Below, piece after piece: positions 45,111-57,859 of a DNA stretch of 64,000 bases. A model generated the notes under the pieces. That model was not told where the DNA came from. It ran no database searches and saw nothing but the letters and a program-made list of their open reading frames with translations. Position 1 is the stretch's first letter, and each line of letters starts with the position of its first letter. The position numbers were made by a program, and so were the translations under genes. This DNA comes from Sphagnum compactum (taxonomy: Eukaryota; Bryophyta; Sphagnopsida; Sphagnales), in assembly GCA_965153455.1 (NCBI GenBank), contig OZ234495.1, forward strand, positions 2,170,001-2,234,000, in the 5' to 3' direction.

Positions 45111-47100
45111 CTGTGTCGTGAGTTCACGGAAAACTCTATTGTGTTCATGGGCGTGTGCCCACAGTCAGTTTTCTTGTTTTGAAAAAAAGCCCCTTTGGCC
45201 CCCCACTTCCCAAAATAGACGCACATGGGCTTCCCTTTGCCCTGCTCCCCCCTCTACTACATGCAAGTTAAAGAAACAGAGGTGCTTGGAGGAAGATAAG
45301 GCTTGGAGGATTTTTAAAAAAAGAAAAAGAAAAAAGTGATTTACATGCAACTTATCAACTACCATTCAACTCACTGTGATTACCTTGGGACGGGGTGAGG
45401 CTGGACTTGACTACTACACCATCATAAGCCCTTTATTTTGTGAAGGCCTCCACCATGGCCCTTTACCCTACCCAAAAGGGACCATTGAGTCAAGTATCAT
45501 AGGCCACCAAGTAGTGTACTAATAACTCACAGGAAATAACTTTAAAATTGTGGACCGATCCACATGCATGCCGCAATATGGTTTCTGGTGTAGTTAGACC
45601 GACCCGAATTCTAATGCCGACAGCCTTGTTCAGGCCATGATCCCATTTGATGGTTGGATGATTGGGCTAGACACCCCTCTAGTAGGTGCATAGACATCTT
45701 GCATAGGCAGTTTGGTATGCAAGTGTAGAAACTAAAAATCAATGTTGGCCCATGATTGGGCCAAATATCCATAAACATTTTTAGGGAGCGTCTCACTAGC
45801 ATGGTAGCACACCATTGGACAAGAGCTCCCAACACACCATTGGATTATAATTCCCTGAATATATCATGTATCCAGTTGCCTTCTGACATTTTCATACCTG
45901 CTTAATGTCTTTTCGCACGTTCCTGGTTCCTCATTAGGTGAAGCTCATAACTCACATTTATGTGTCCCGTAACTCGTAGGCCCAGCGCTCACATACAATG
46001 GGTGATGTCTAGTAACACACTGGGTACTAGGAATTGTCGAGATGCATGAGCATCAAAACTATCACACACTGAGAGTATTCACAATAACTTGTGCACTCTC
46101 ACAAGTTACCTAGTCTATAAGTGGACTTGCATGATGGAACTCCCACAGGAATCACAGCGTGCTACAAAGGTATTGCTGGAATCAAAGTGCACAATCTGTG
46201 TCCACTTGGAACTAGAACTTCAACTAGTATAATATTGTTGTAAATTTTATAAGGTCTAGACTCCAAGGTATTTCTTTTCAATTTTGTGATCTCAAAAATT
46301 TGGTGAGTGTTTCCCAAAAAATAGCAAAATTAGTCAAATTTATGTAGAAAAAAACAACAAAATTAAATTAAAACTTCCCAACTATTTTTTCAAGAAGATA
46401 AATGCCAATATTAAGGTCTTGATTCTCTAGACCATCCATAAATATTATTGAAAACTTAGCGAGCTTATCTCTTTTATTCATGTTCTTGGGATTTATCCAA
46501 GGTCTATGGTTTGAAGGTGTTCACATAATTGTATGTTTATGTCATGTACTAAAATAACTAGCTCACTTCATTCCCCTATCACATGAAATGGCAAAACCTT
46601 TACCAGTGTTTTTTAAATACATTTTCACAATCTCCACCTCCTTTACCATGATCTTTACCCTTTGAAAATTTTCCTTTCAAAGTGAAGCTACATTTAAGCT
46701 TTCACGTTTTAAAATGATATTAAATAAAAACTAAAATGATCATGAAAAAAAAATTTAATTAGAATGATCGTGAAAGTAGAAAATGAAAAATAATAACTTT
46801 ACATTTACCTTTAAATGATTTTTGATGTTTTATTGAAATAAAAAATTCACAAAAATTCACAATTATTTTAAACATTACATTACATAATATGTAAATATAA
46901 ATAATGAGAGTAGGAGATAATGAAAGTGGAATCATAATATTTGGATGTTTATAAGAAAGTAAGAATTGTAATTAATTATAAAATTTGAATTGACATTATA
47001 TAACCTTGGATTACTCCAAAGTTTTTCCCTTGGCCGCAAGGTTATAGTAAAAGACATCTAGTTGAAAATACAACAATATTATTATCAAATTTAAAAATAT
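45111..47100. other. Intergenic DNA, no gene recognised
   Basis: The open frames at 45076-45365 (both strands) and 45611-45835 lack recognisable features. The 46.3-47.1 kb part is very AT-rich. No terminal repeats could be paired. Confidence 0.45.
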
Positions 47101-47260
47101 AGGTTTGTGTGTTGACTAGGTGGCCTCAAACCATTTTCGAATTCAATTCTCTTCTTAAATTTCGTTCTATATTAACTTGTTTTCGACTTTTCTTCTTGTT
47201 TGTCATGGGTTCCCATGAATGTATACCTTCTACCCTTTCTATCCTTCATATTTTTTTTTG

Positions 47261-48680
47261 TTATGTCCTTTCTATTGAAGGTGGAATAAGTAAAGTAGGT
47301 ATTAGCATAGTTCTTCCGTATTCTTCTGAAGAATACTTTTTATTTCCTTTTGTTCTTAAAAAACATTCCCCTTTCTTTATACTAGGTACCCATAATGCAT
47401 CACATGACATCCATTTTTCAATTAAAGTGTTGATGTTTACTTTGTTAAATTCTCTACGATCTAGTAGTTTAATAACATGATATGTTGTGTAAACATTTTC
47501 AATTTTTAGCAATATGAGTAAATAGACTAGGATGGGGATCCATCAAATATACTTTGTTATTTTAGATGCATTTATAATCAACAATTTATGTTGAATGCAT
47601 TAGGTTTTTGTATTCCCATGTAGTTTTTTTTATGATTAATGCTTGAACATTTTGTGGTAGTTCCCAAATTTTTTTCCATAAAACTCTCCCATGTTTCTTC
47701 TTTTAGTGCTTTCTGAGGTGTATAAAGATATTTTGCTATAGACCATACAAAATTATTTAATTGACATAATCTTTCCTGAGCCATCTGTACGGTGATGACC
47801 TCCTTTAATTTTTCTTCTTCTTGAATAATTATAGACATTTTTCACCATCGTTCGTGCCAACCTTGATAAACATTATTATAATAATTTACTACTAATTTTG
47901 ATTTTGCCATATCTTGCTCATAATAAGTAATAAATTAAAGTAAATTAAAGAGTTTCTGCTCTCTCTACAGTCATTTTTAAATGAATTACCCCTTCTTTCC
48001 TAAGTTGATATATCCCATAAAAATCCTTAATTCCACACGGAAAAAACAACTATTAAAGTGTGCGAATAATAAAACCCCAAATCAACTTTGTATACCTTTA
48101 CATAAGTTTTTTTTTTCATTTATAGTAATAATAGTGGTAATTGTCTTTCATCAGTGATTAATTCTTTAAAATAATATAATTCATTTCCGTAACTATATGT
48201 TGTGAATTCTTCGATCCATTTACATCATAATTATAACAAATCAAAAGGTATCCACCATTTAATTAATGCATTAATATTTGGTTTTCAATATATTTTTTCA
48301 TCTCTCATACTCACAATATGATTAATCATTGTCACTTTGTCCACTTTTGTTAAGATAAGAACATAGACTATTACTGGTAGCCATTTTTTATACTGATATA
48401 ATTTTGCACTATTAATGTATAGAATATAATTTTGTAATGACCAGAAAATTTTTTTTCCATGTAATTTTTGTAAAATTAATTCCTGGATCCTTATTGGTAA
48501 TAATTTAAACCTATCAACAAATTCATTCCAATTGCCTTTTTGTGGGACATGATCTTGGGGTATATAAATATGCTTAAAGTGTCCACCCATATGTACAATG
48601 ATCTTTGAGCAATTGTTTTGCCTCTTCTATGGGTAATGTAAGTTTTTCCCAAGGAACAAGATTATACATTCTTATCATGT
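47261..48680 (-). pseudogene. Unidentified decayed coding region
   Basis: On the minus strand successive open islands run from about 48680 to 47261. They include 48590-48285 (101 codons: NWNEFVDRFKLLPIRIQELI, KKWLPVIVYVLILTKVDKV) and 47838-47578 (86 codons, with ERLCQLNNFVWSIAKYLYTP), plus 47512-47261. An additional in-frame piece just upstream of 48590 reads PWEKLTLPIEEAKQLL. The islands are rich in W, Y, K and I, share strand, and are separated by only a few stops or frameshifts, as expected of one decayed protein of 400 or more residues. I do not recognise it. A retroelement or virus-derived insertion is possible but unproven. Confidence 0.4.
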
Positions 48681-51465
48681 TTCCACACCATTATCGAGTC
48701 TAGGGTGCAAATGAGCTCAAACAAGCCAAAATTGATGTCAAAACATCAATTTTTTTGTAATTCTTGTTACGTTTGTCAATGTGGTGCCACTTTAATGGCA
48801 TGTGAATCATGGGAAGTTGTGCTTATTGCATAATATGGATATTGAAAAATATAAAATTTGGTTTGAATAAATGATGTTTAATAATTTCATTCAATGACAT
48901 TACTTTCATAAAGGGCCCCTTTAATTTTCATAATACAATTTATTTCATCCTCAATTTTTTTATAGTAATAGGGTACTATTAGACATATCTAAAAAACACT
49001 CAAATTTTCATATTTTTTCAATTTGTGTTTATCAAAAACCAAGGTTTAAAAAGGTTCATAAATCTTTTTTGACAAGTAAATGTGATGCAATGTATATATT
49101 GTTTAAAGAAAACTTGTAGTTTATAACAAAAAAGAATTAAACTTGAAAGTGTTAACATGTTTTGGTATGATTTGAAATTATGACAAATTTTCAACATGAA
49201 ACACAAAATCTAACAAAATTTGTGTACTTTCAAAAATTCGTATTTCTCCAAATTTGATTGTAAAAAAACATATGACATATTGGGGCAACTATAAATACAA
49301 TATATAAAAATTTTCAAAACATTTCATTTGAAAATTCCTCTTTAAAAAAACATGTTTTTTGGGAAAAAGGACCCCAAAAGGACAATAGTCCTAAATGCAA
49401 AGTGAACACATTGGTTCGTTATACGTCTCCCTATTTTGGTAAGTGTTGATTCTTCACATTCCTAACACATGCATTCTTTCCTTTACTATGCCCTTTGCAT
49501 GTTTTTTATGCATGGTTGCATTTTCAACTAAGATAACCTTCCATGTTACAAGTATCAATTCGCACATAACCTATTACATGTTCCAAAAGTCTCATATGCA
49601 TGTTACATACCCCTTACCACTTGGAACACTTGGATATTGGAGGGAGATTTATGTTAATTTGTAGAAATGGGGTTGTGTATTAAAAGAGAGTTTGATCTAT
49701 TTAGAAATAGGCCATTGTTGTTATTTATGTTTAGAAAGAAAGTTTATTTATCATGTTTGTGTCTTTTAAAGTTTCCATACAGCCCAACTTGTGGTTTGTT
49801 ACATGGAAAATGCAAGTTATGAGTTGAAAGTGCCTACCATGGCAAGTCAATTTCTCAAGGATGTTTCATGTGGTGTATCAAGTTATGTACACATGTTTTT
49901 TAAATTCATGAAGACTTTGATTGTAGCAGACATTTTAGTTAGTAGTGGGGATAGTATAATTTACCTAGTGATTGATCATTGTGTTTGTAACTTGTTCTTT
50001 CTCTTATTAGGGGATGCAATTTATTGTACATTTTTTCCAATGTGTCCAACCCATGTTGCATGGGAAGGACAACAACATGATGCAAAAAACTTGCCAAATG
50101 CTACTCATAACAAAAGAAGAATAATTAGCATTTAACAATATCGAGCTACTTGCGTCAGATATAGAAGTTGTTGAACATACATCTTGAATTTTTTATTTAC
50201 ACCACTACATCATCGAAATCAAGAATGTACACACTTTAGATAACATGCCCGTTCATTGAAGTGCTTCTAATTCCATTTATGCATTATTAGTAACATGGCA
50301 ATTTTGCTACATGTAATTTATGATGTAAACATAATGTTAACTTCATATAGCATGTTACATATGCAAATGGTGTTCCTGAATCGGTTAAAGACTGGAAAAG
50401 AAATGAATTAAGATTTCATATTGTCCACCCATAGAAGTTGTGAAGTTGGGTGGTTAATTTTCTTGGCATGTATAAAATCCATATCAAACTTGAACAAGAT
50501 GATTATTGGTTGGGACAAGGATGTGGGGCCTTTTTTTCTACTACTTGGATTATTTTGCCACCCTCCATAAGTTGGAGAAAAGTGGCTTTAGATATGGTGA
50601 GTTAGACTTTCGGGTGAAAGCACATTATGCATTCCCTTTTTAGGTGTCATACTTACAGTTTAATCTACATCTCTTTAAAACTTAAATATAAAATGTTAAT
50701 ATTTTCATTGAAATATCATAAAAGGGAGTCACATATGTAATGCTAATAGATTTGGCATTTTAAAAATGCAAAAAAAATTTCAAAATCCTAAATTTTTAAT
50801 GAGTAATGGACTTTTGAATCTTAGCGACAAATTCTATCACCTAGGACAAAACTCATGGATATGGACTTTTATCTTACATTGGATGAATTATGTTTAAGAA
50901 ACTAAAGATCCATTGAATGAATGGAATGTGATTTTAATTTATTATGTTATGAACTTTTCAAAATCCCAAAAACTTTAATTATTTAAAAAACCTTTTTAAG
51001 CATTTAAAATAATTATTTAAAAATTCTTTTATGATATTTTTTATATGTCTTATAGCATCATGATTTGAAAATGGAAATGGAAAAAAAATGTTACTTTCAA
51101 TATAATCTTAATATTCGTATTTTAATCCATTTTTCAACTACCCTATAAAAGGATTTTGAAAAGGGACTTTAATCCGCTGAAACTTAGCCACCCTAGTGTG
51201 CTTTCACCCTTCCCTTTTTAAAGGATCATAAAACCCAACAAAACTTGTTCATCAGTTGTGTTCCAATTCTGGTATGATGCAAAAACTTTGTTGTAACAAA
51301 TCATAAAAATTATAGGTGTTTAATCTAGTTCTGAAATATAACATACTTTTGTGGATAAATAGCATTAAGGTCTTCAATTCTAGGGGATAAAACCCTATTT
51401 GGGCACTATTGATTTTAGGCAAGATTGAACACATTAATGTTTGACCTAGTTGAATGGGCCAACCC
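48681..51465. other. AT-rich intergenic DNA, no gene recognised
   Basis: Poly-A/T tracts and scattered short frames. The 114-codon frame at 49791-50135 (plus) has no recognisable domain, and its neighbourhood shows no splice or terminal-repeat structure. I see nothing supportable here. Confidence 0.4.
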
Positions 51466-51470
51466 ATTCA

Positions 51471-51497
51471 ACTAAACCCTAAACCCTAAACCCTAAC
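51471..51497. repeat. Interstitial telomere-like repeat (CCCTAAA)3
   Basis: Three consecutive CCCTAAA-type units plus a partial fourth match the Arabidopsis-type plant telomere repeat. It is too short to be a telomere. Such tracts are common in plant promoters (telo-box) and at repair scars. Confidence 0.85.
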
Positions 51498-51519
51498 TAC
51501 TAGTGCTTTCATAATGCAA

Positions 51520-53329
51520 TGTACATGCCCATGTTGGACACAATGTTCTTTCCTTTACCATGTTTTTGAAGCCTTTGAAGAAGACAATAATCCAATGGGT
51601 TGATGGTTGCATCATTTTTCAATTCAGCTAATAGTTCTTCAACCCTACAATGGAAACATGAAATAATGTTAATAGCATGTTGCATGTGTACTAGGATTCA
51701 CATATGGTAAGCAAGAATGGAGATCAACATCCATTTATCAAATGAGAAGGCTAAATTATAACCTTAATGTTTCACGTAGATGTTGGAATGCTTCATTTTC
51801 AAGGGCATAGCAGGGTAGGGTGGGTGTTCTTTTGGATATTGTCTCCTTTGCTTCTTTGCAGACATTGTTAATGGTTATAACATGTGTGTCATTAGACGGT
51901 GTATACACAAAAATCTAACCATTGGTTTGTAATAGATATGGCACAAACCAATTGGATCATAAATAATTTGGCATGTGTAACTTATGTGATCTTTGTCAGT
52001 CCATAGCCCAAATGATGCCATAAACACATTGTCAACCATTCCTCCCATCCTTTTAGACAAGCTTGATAGCTTACCAAGCTTGGTTTTGAAATCATCTAGT
52101 GAAAAATTCTCCTAATCAAACTTCTTCAACATGTAAGGCAACAAGTTAAATAAGCCAAATGGTAGCTTGATTGGTAAAGGTATGGATGGTTCCCATGTGA
52201 GTGTTACATGTTGATCAACTTTGGCTTCCATAAGTTTCAAATAGTGATTTCATGCACCTTGGATGTCTCTCAAAGTGTGCAAATCTTGTAGAACAACATC
52301 TAAATGTAGTGGAGTTGGAAGATTGTGCAAAGCCATATTCTTGGGTTCACTTGGATTCTCTACGTTCATATTAGGTAGAGGCGGACTTGTTAAACCATAA
52401 TTTGTTGCCTCTAATTTATGTTTTGGATGATGTTAGGGCCTTCAATATTATTGGCATGCAATTAGGTATGAAATGATGTCAATGCTTGTGTGACAATCTC
52501 ACCTATACTTCCAATAGTGGTAGTTGTTTTTTAATCATTTGAAAGAAACAGCTTGGTTTCCTTGGTGCTCTATTTTTCAACTTTTGGCTCATGAACATGT
52601 AGCTCTTCTTCTTGCCTTTTGGGTGATGCCCCCTCCTTTGACCTTGGCATCCTTTGTCCTAGATTTTTTGATGCACCTTTTCGATCTTTCTTATTGTATT
52701 GAAGTTTCAATAATAAACCCTTGAGACTTTTGAACCTACAAACTTGGACATGAATGTGTTTATTGTTGATTGGAGCTTTTCCAACATTGTTTTTGCATCT
52801 ACGTCAACTTGGGTCTTAAGCTTCAATTGAATAGAGGAGGCATCATTGTGTTCAATCTATTGTTTCAACTCCTTTGATAATTGGGCATTAGCCAAATTGG
52901 GAAGTTGTGGAACAAAGATGGCGATTTATTTGTTTTTGGATCAATGGGAACATCTTGGCACCCTTTAAATCTGTGGTCAAAAAGTTGAAACTTACTTGAC
53001 CAATACACAATACACACATTAGAAATCAAGACTATCCTTGTCCCCATTTAGTGGGGTCACACGTGATGAAAATATTTCCAATAGACGTTATAAAGTTCAT
53101 GAGTGACCCATTGATCTATGAACCAAACAGATGTCAACTTCATGTAATACCTCAACAACCTTTCAAACCCATCTGGCACTCCTATCTCCTTCTTCTTAAC
53201 AGCCATATTACATAGAGTTTCCAAAACACTAAACTTTTCCAACTTACATTCGATTTTTTGATGTTTCATATGGCAACATAGACCCACCACCATGTTAGAA
53301 GGAACGAGTTGACAATTATTTGTAGCCAT
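51520..53329 (-). pseudogene. Unidentified decayed gene, minus strand
   Basis: The minus strand shows a near-continuous series of open islands. 53329-53057 (90 codons) starts MATNNCQLVPSNMVVGLCCH and contains PDGFERLLRYYMKLTSVWF. A frame-shifted continuation at 53047-52865 has KGCQDVPIDPKTNKSPSLFH. An island around 52880-52740 contains MLEKLQSTINTFMSKFV, and one at 52330-51875 contains LPTPLHLDVVLQDLHTL and SKRMGGMVDNVFMASFGLW. Only a few stops or frameshifts separate them, which suggests one protein of about 550 residues. I recognise no domain. High-copy transposon protein or single-copy pseudogene cannot be told apart here. Confidence 0.4.
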
Positions 53330-53339
53330 AGTTGTGTAA

Positions 53340-54740
53340 AAAAAAAACCACTTAAAAAGGCCTAAAGGTCATATGGAAAATTTTTGCAAAAATTTGCTAC
53401 ATGAGTATTTCAAACTTTGTAAGAGAAATCTTACATTTCCTTTCTGCTCATTTGAAGATTTCAAACTTTTACAAGGTTTCAAACCTTTGTGTTGTTCATT
53501 CAAAGCTCACGAGTGTGCAACCCCAAAATTATGGTTTGATATCCATGTCAACATGATTACATGTCTATCGCCTAGTTTTGCTATAGTACCAGTTGCCACG
53601 TTACACCTTGAATCCCAACATCCATCAAATTTGAAAAAGGAAAAATACCTAGATGTGCACTTGAGATTGGTTGATTTTGAATGGGTACATGGTGGCTTAT
53701 AATTGTATTTTGCACAACACCTTTCAAAGATTGCAACCTTGGAATTGACAACAATGAGGCAAGACTTTGAAAATAACTTTCTTAGATTTTTTAGCAAAAT
53801 GCTCAAAGTCTTTCAAACATTTTCAAGAATTTAAAAAGCTCACATACTTAAATACAAACTTGAAATGGAAACCTAACGAGTCTCCCCAATGGAATAAAAT
53901 GTTGCATCAAAATCATTCCACACTCTTCTCCTTTTATGGTTCAAGTTTTACAAAATATCCCTATTCCTAATGACTTAAGCAATATTAGTTCGACACATGC
54001 TAGAAAATACATTGCTAACAAGCTTGTACTAATCTACTTGCAAGCATTTGTGAAAATACATCTAGGTTACAAGGCTTAGAACAACTCCACGACAACAAGC
54101 AGCATGTTAGAGAAGCATGCACCAAATCAATTAGTAGTTAAAGGTAGACAAGTTGTTGAAATCAGAAAGGTTGCAACACAATTTGAACTTGCCATCAACA
54201 TTGATGCTCTACTAAATGATTTCAAGGATCAAAGGTGCAACAAGGCGAAAGAAGAAAAAAGAAAGTGAAAGCATGAAAACATAACCACAAAGGTCTTGCC
54301 AAGCCTAGACCAAAATGAAAGGAAACCCTATGTTCACATGTTTTTGGCATGACATCCCATGGCATGTTGTTGACATGAGGATGGGGATGCCATGGCAATT
54401 AGAAAATCGGCATTACATGAGGATGGGATGGCAGGTTACGAAATCGGCATGTTCCGCAAAGAATGTGGTTGGGACTGGGTTTTGTTGCCCAAAATGGTGG
54501 GAGGAGGGAGGGGAAGGAAAACAGGAAACGGGCAGGGCAATACATGTCAGACAGTACTTTTGTACTGGACGTAATCAATTTCTCTGGCCTGTTTAAACGT
54601 TTGCCACAAACGGGCTCCCACGTTGGTACGTTTATCTTTTGGATCGAGGCCTGTTACCACATTAAGCCCAAAAAACGTTAGATTTGAACTCCGAGACCCT
54701 GATTTGTAATATTTAGAAATAAATTCAGTGGATTTTGGGA
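53340..54740. other. Intergenic DNA with a segment shared with 42.7 kb
   Basis: Frames at 53373-53702 and 53507-53806 lie on opposite strands over the same DNA and neither is convincing. 54562-54596 matches 42732-42766 at 32 of 35 positions. Confidence 0.4.
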
Positions 54741-54744
54741 GAGA

Positions 54745-54837
54745 GGGCTAGCAGGAATTTCACCTGCACTGCAGTGGGTTTGAACCCAGGTCTCAGGGTC
54801 CCAGAATGGGCTATACCAGTGAGCCATCAACCCTGGG
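54745..54837 (-). mobile_element. tRNA-derived SINE-like head
   Basis: The minus strand carries an A-box-like TGGCTCACTGG (54816-54826) and a B-box GGTTCAAACC inside GGGTTCAAACCCA (54776-54788), about 28 bp apart, as in an RNA polymerase III internal promoter. The 5' and 3' parts cannot form an acceptor stem, so it is not a functional tRNA gene. A SINE head or tRNA relic fits best. A body and poly-A/T tail could not be delimited. Confidence 0.5.
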
Positions 54838-54859
54838 GTAACTTTGAGATTTTTACCAT

Positions 54860-56025
54860 CTTAGCAACGTGGGTGCTGGTTCACCCACGGCACCAAATGT
54901 GTCCAGTAATGAAAATTACTAGGGCCTAAAAAGAGACGATGTCACCGGGCCCAAGCGCTCAAAGTGGAAAAAGCACGCGTTGCCCACGTGCTTCGAGCCC
55001 GCCACCGTCGCGTATGACCCGGGAGGATCTTTTGATTTGAACAAAATTATGAGAGCAAATTTGACTCTGCAGTAGTAATTTCTTGAATTTTCTGCGGTTT
55101 CTAATTTGGGCGATGAGGAGCCCGAGCAAAGCTAGCTTCTTCATCATCATGCATCCGCTAACAACCAACTCCGGCTAATGATAACATTTGGCTCAGATAT
55201 TTTCCGAGTTGCACATACTTGCACAGAGCTTCTTTAATTGCAGATGATCCTGATTGATTCGGCTTCTGCACTGTTGCATATTTTCTATTTCATCCCTTGC
55301 ATCACCCACTCCCAAATTAAGTCCGGGCAGCACGACCACCGCCGAATTCCTTCATCGATCGGGACCTGCAGAGTGCTGCCAGGCACTATTTCTTCATTGC
55401 TTTGGAATGGGAGAGGGGGTCACTGGGGGTTTGGTTGCGATTGCAAGCGGGGCAAGTCACCAACGCGAACACATAAGCTGCAGAGCTCCAATTTAGATTT
55501 GGATTGATGGCCTTGTCTGAGCCAGATGTGGACTACACCACGAATCCCAACAGCCATGAGAATTTCGTGAGCTTGTCCGACTTAGCTGTTGCAGGATGGG
55601 TTTCATACACGTGTAGGTCCTGGTTTCATGAGGCTACAAATCAAGACGAAGCAAAGCTGCAGGGGCATAACTGTTTTCTCATAGAGAAGAAGGAAAGGTT
55701 GATCAAATCACCGTGTCAGATTTTGCATAACTCTTGAATGGGAACACGTAGCCTCCCAAAAATTTTGAAGAAAATAAACAAAGATTTTGTTTGAAAATCA
55801 TACTGGGAATGGAGTGCGTTAACAACTGCAGGATACCATGCATGTGAGGGGACCTCAATAATATCATGACCAGACATGTGGTGTAGGTACGAAGAACAGA
55901 AGGTACAGAATTCGATCATGGGGAGGGGACTATAAAATCAAAGGAGATTACCCAGATAACTAGTTCAAAGGAGATTACCCAGCAGTGATCAGGCTGACTT
56001 GTCTAGGTACATTTAAGAGCTGACA
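54860..56025. other. Gene-like, higher-GC DNA; orientation unresolved
   Basis: Contains CACGTG (about 54987) and moderately long open frames on the plus strand (55238-55507 and 55504-55737, 89 and 77 codons). A possible splice acceptor TTTAATTGCAG lies at about 55242. No known domain is visible and the frames overlap in two registers, so no gene is called. Confidence 0.3.
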
Positions 56026-56490
56026 TTGGGAGCTTATGCACCTCACATTCTAAACGTTCACGACCCCCAGGCTGATTGGTTGAAGATATGGAAGAAACCT
56101 GAAGACTCAGCAGTGGCGGGTGAAAGAGGTAGGAAGCTAATTACAGAACTTTTAAGGCTGGGGTCTGTAGACAAAGACATTATATTATGCTTTTCAGCCG
56201 TGGCGGGTGAAAGAGTTACGAAGTTAATTATAGAGCCTTTTAAGACTAAAGTTCGTAGACAAACACAATATATGCTTTACTCCCTCGACATCCTGTCAAT
56301 GTGCCACACAGATTGCAGGCCTGGGACAAAAGAAATCCGTGCTCAGGCTCATTCTGATCCTAAGGAGTCATGGTCAGGGAGTAACATGCGCGATAGCCAT
56401 GATCAATTGCTTCACAATGGAGCTTGTTGCAAACAATATTGTTACTCTCCCGTGAACAGAAAACTGCATTGCAGACTGCCAGGGCGGTAG
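56026..56490 (+). CDS. Possible exon with an in-frame 29-codon tandem duplication
   Basis: A 154-codon open frame. Residues about 29-57 and 58-86 are tandem copies: SAVAGERGRKLITELL... followed by SAVAGERVTKLIIEPF.... The nucleotide period is exactly 87 bp (TGGCGGGTGAAAGAG at 56114 and 56201), a multiple of three, and several differences are synonymous, which is what coding sequence would give. Against it, no domain is recognised and the neighbouring open frames at 56776-57168 are on the opposite strand. A lineage-specific gene, a pseudogene or a chance frame are all possible. Confidence 0.3.
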   Translation: MGAYAPHILNVHDPQADWLKIWKKPEDSAVAGERGRKLITELLRLGSVDKDIILCFSAVAGERVTKLIIEPFKTKVRRQTQYMLYSLDILSMCHTDCRPGTKEIRAQAHSDPKESWSGSNMRDSHDQLLHNGACCKQYCYSPVNRKLHCRLPGR

Positions 56491-56775
56491 GTCAAGAAGA
56501 TGAAGACGTAATCTACGTCTGCAGCAGATGCACAGCACTTCGATCTATTGGAAGATATCAGGGTAAAGAATCATGTGTCGAGCAGATGGACAAAACTAGG
56601 CCATTCCCTGCTACGATGGTCTCAGTAGATTAGCACTGCTCATGGTTCAAGAAGAAGGTAATTTCGTTGAACCCTAGGTTTTATTTGCAACAGTTCCCGC
56701 TTTCCATCTCTAAATTCTCATTAAAAATAGATATTGACAACATGAGTATTTCTGAACAGCTTTTCGACTGAACCA

Positions 56776-57168
56776 CTAGTTGCCTTGCAGACAGCCGATC
56801 AGCCTCTCTGGCAATGCACCTGTTGTCATGTGCCGCAGAGTTCGAGAGTCGCAAATTCCTCTATCAGAAGCTCCGGCATCCGGCAAATGTTCTGAAACTT
56901 CATCGCGTTCTTCTTCTTGGCGCTCGATCTCCTCGTTTGTTGTCCTGCTCATTCTGTCATTCCTAAAAATGTGGTAGAAAGAACTGTAGCAATTCTGCAT
57001 GTTCAAGCGCAGGAAAAGCGCCAAGTTCTCTATTTCTCTTTCAATATGTACGGGGATGGTATGATCAAGATCATCTAATAACAGAGGATTCAGTATGGCA
57101 GCAAATCTTGATTGGTTGAGACTGCTCCAGGTTACCCTACTCGAAGGACACAACTTGGTCCTCACCAT
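56776..57168 (-). CDS. Possible terminal exon of an unknown gene
   Basis: 130 codons open, starting MVRTKLCPSSRVTWSSLNQS. The frame extends upstream through EDDLDQRNFHANL to a plausible acceptor TTCTATGCAG near 57210. The N-terminal half is hydrophobic/mixed (LLLDDLDHTIPVHIEREIEN). The middle is strongly acidic, with TTNEEIERQEEERDEVSEHL, probably a helical charged segment. Further minus-strand islands lie at about 57370-57650 (KLEDLGEASDPAVAITELIL; GRKRCLPDIERFLGFPSQPG), and a promoter-like site reading in the same direction sits at 58984-59013. Together these suggest a spliced minus-strand gene of unknown function. Confidence 0.35.
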   Translation of the reverse strand: MVRTKLCPSSRVTWSSLNQSRFAAILNPLLLDDLDHTIPVHIEREIENLALFLRLNMQNCYSSFYHIFRNDRMSRTTNEEIERQEEERDEVSEHLPDAGASDRGICDSRTLRHMTTGALPERLIGCLQGN

Positions 57169-57859
57169 TAGGTTTGCATGGAAATTACGTTGATCAAGAT
57201 CATCTTCTGCATAGAATTCGTTACAGAGGATGCAGGTCAGGAATCAGGATGTTGCAGTATCCTGCTGTTTTCAAGAGACTAAATCCAGGGTCGCTGATTA
57301 CTAATATATTCAGCAGCAAAGTTGGATACATAAGTCACAGTGAGACTTTGAAGGTACTTGCCTGGTTGTGACGGAAATCCTAGAAAACGTTCAATGTCCG
57401 GGAGGCATCGCTTCCTTCCCGCAGGTGCTGCATACTGCAGACATATCTATAACGCCAAAATTAGCTCCGTTATAGCAACAGCTGGATCTGAAGCTTCTCC
57501 TAAATCTTCTAACTTACAAGCAGATATCATGTGCACATCAATGTTTGAGATATGGACTTCTTTATCTCCCTGTACGTTGTAGCATTACGTCGCTGCAAGT
57601 GGCAGTACAAAATGGTTTCGAAAATTTGGTGACCTCTGACGCTGTTGCTGCTCCATGTGATCACATAAAGACACCTTGAATATGTTAGAAAGCATTGGAT
57701 AATTGAATTGCAATGTCAGTAACCTTCAATTGAATTTGAGATAGTTTAGTTACAATGTCAATAGCTTTTCGTAATTGTTTTGTGATGTTTAGCATTATTG
57801 ATATATAGATTGGTTGATTGAGTGTTTTGCTTCAAATTTTAAAAGTATTGAAGTTTTTT

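Noticed and set aside
47109-47480. 123-codon plus-strand frame
   Set aside because: Overlaps the minus-strand islands of the decayed coding region, which form a longer consistent series; likely a shadow, though not excluded.
51471-51497. Telomere or chromosome end
   Set aside because: Only about three repeat units, embedded in ordinary DNA on both sides.
54760-54832. Functional tRNA gene
   Set aside because: A and B boxes are present but the ends cannot pair as an acceptor stem and no proper anticodon stem is seen.
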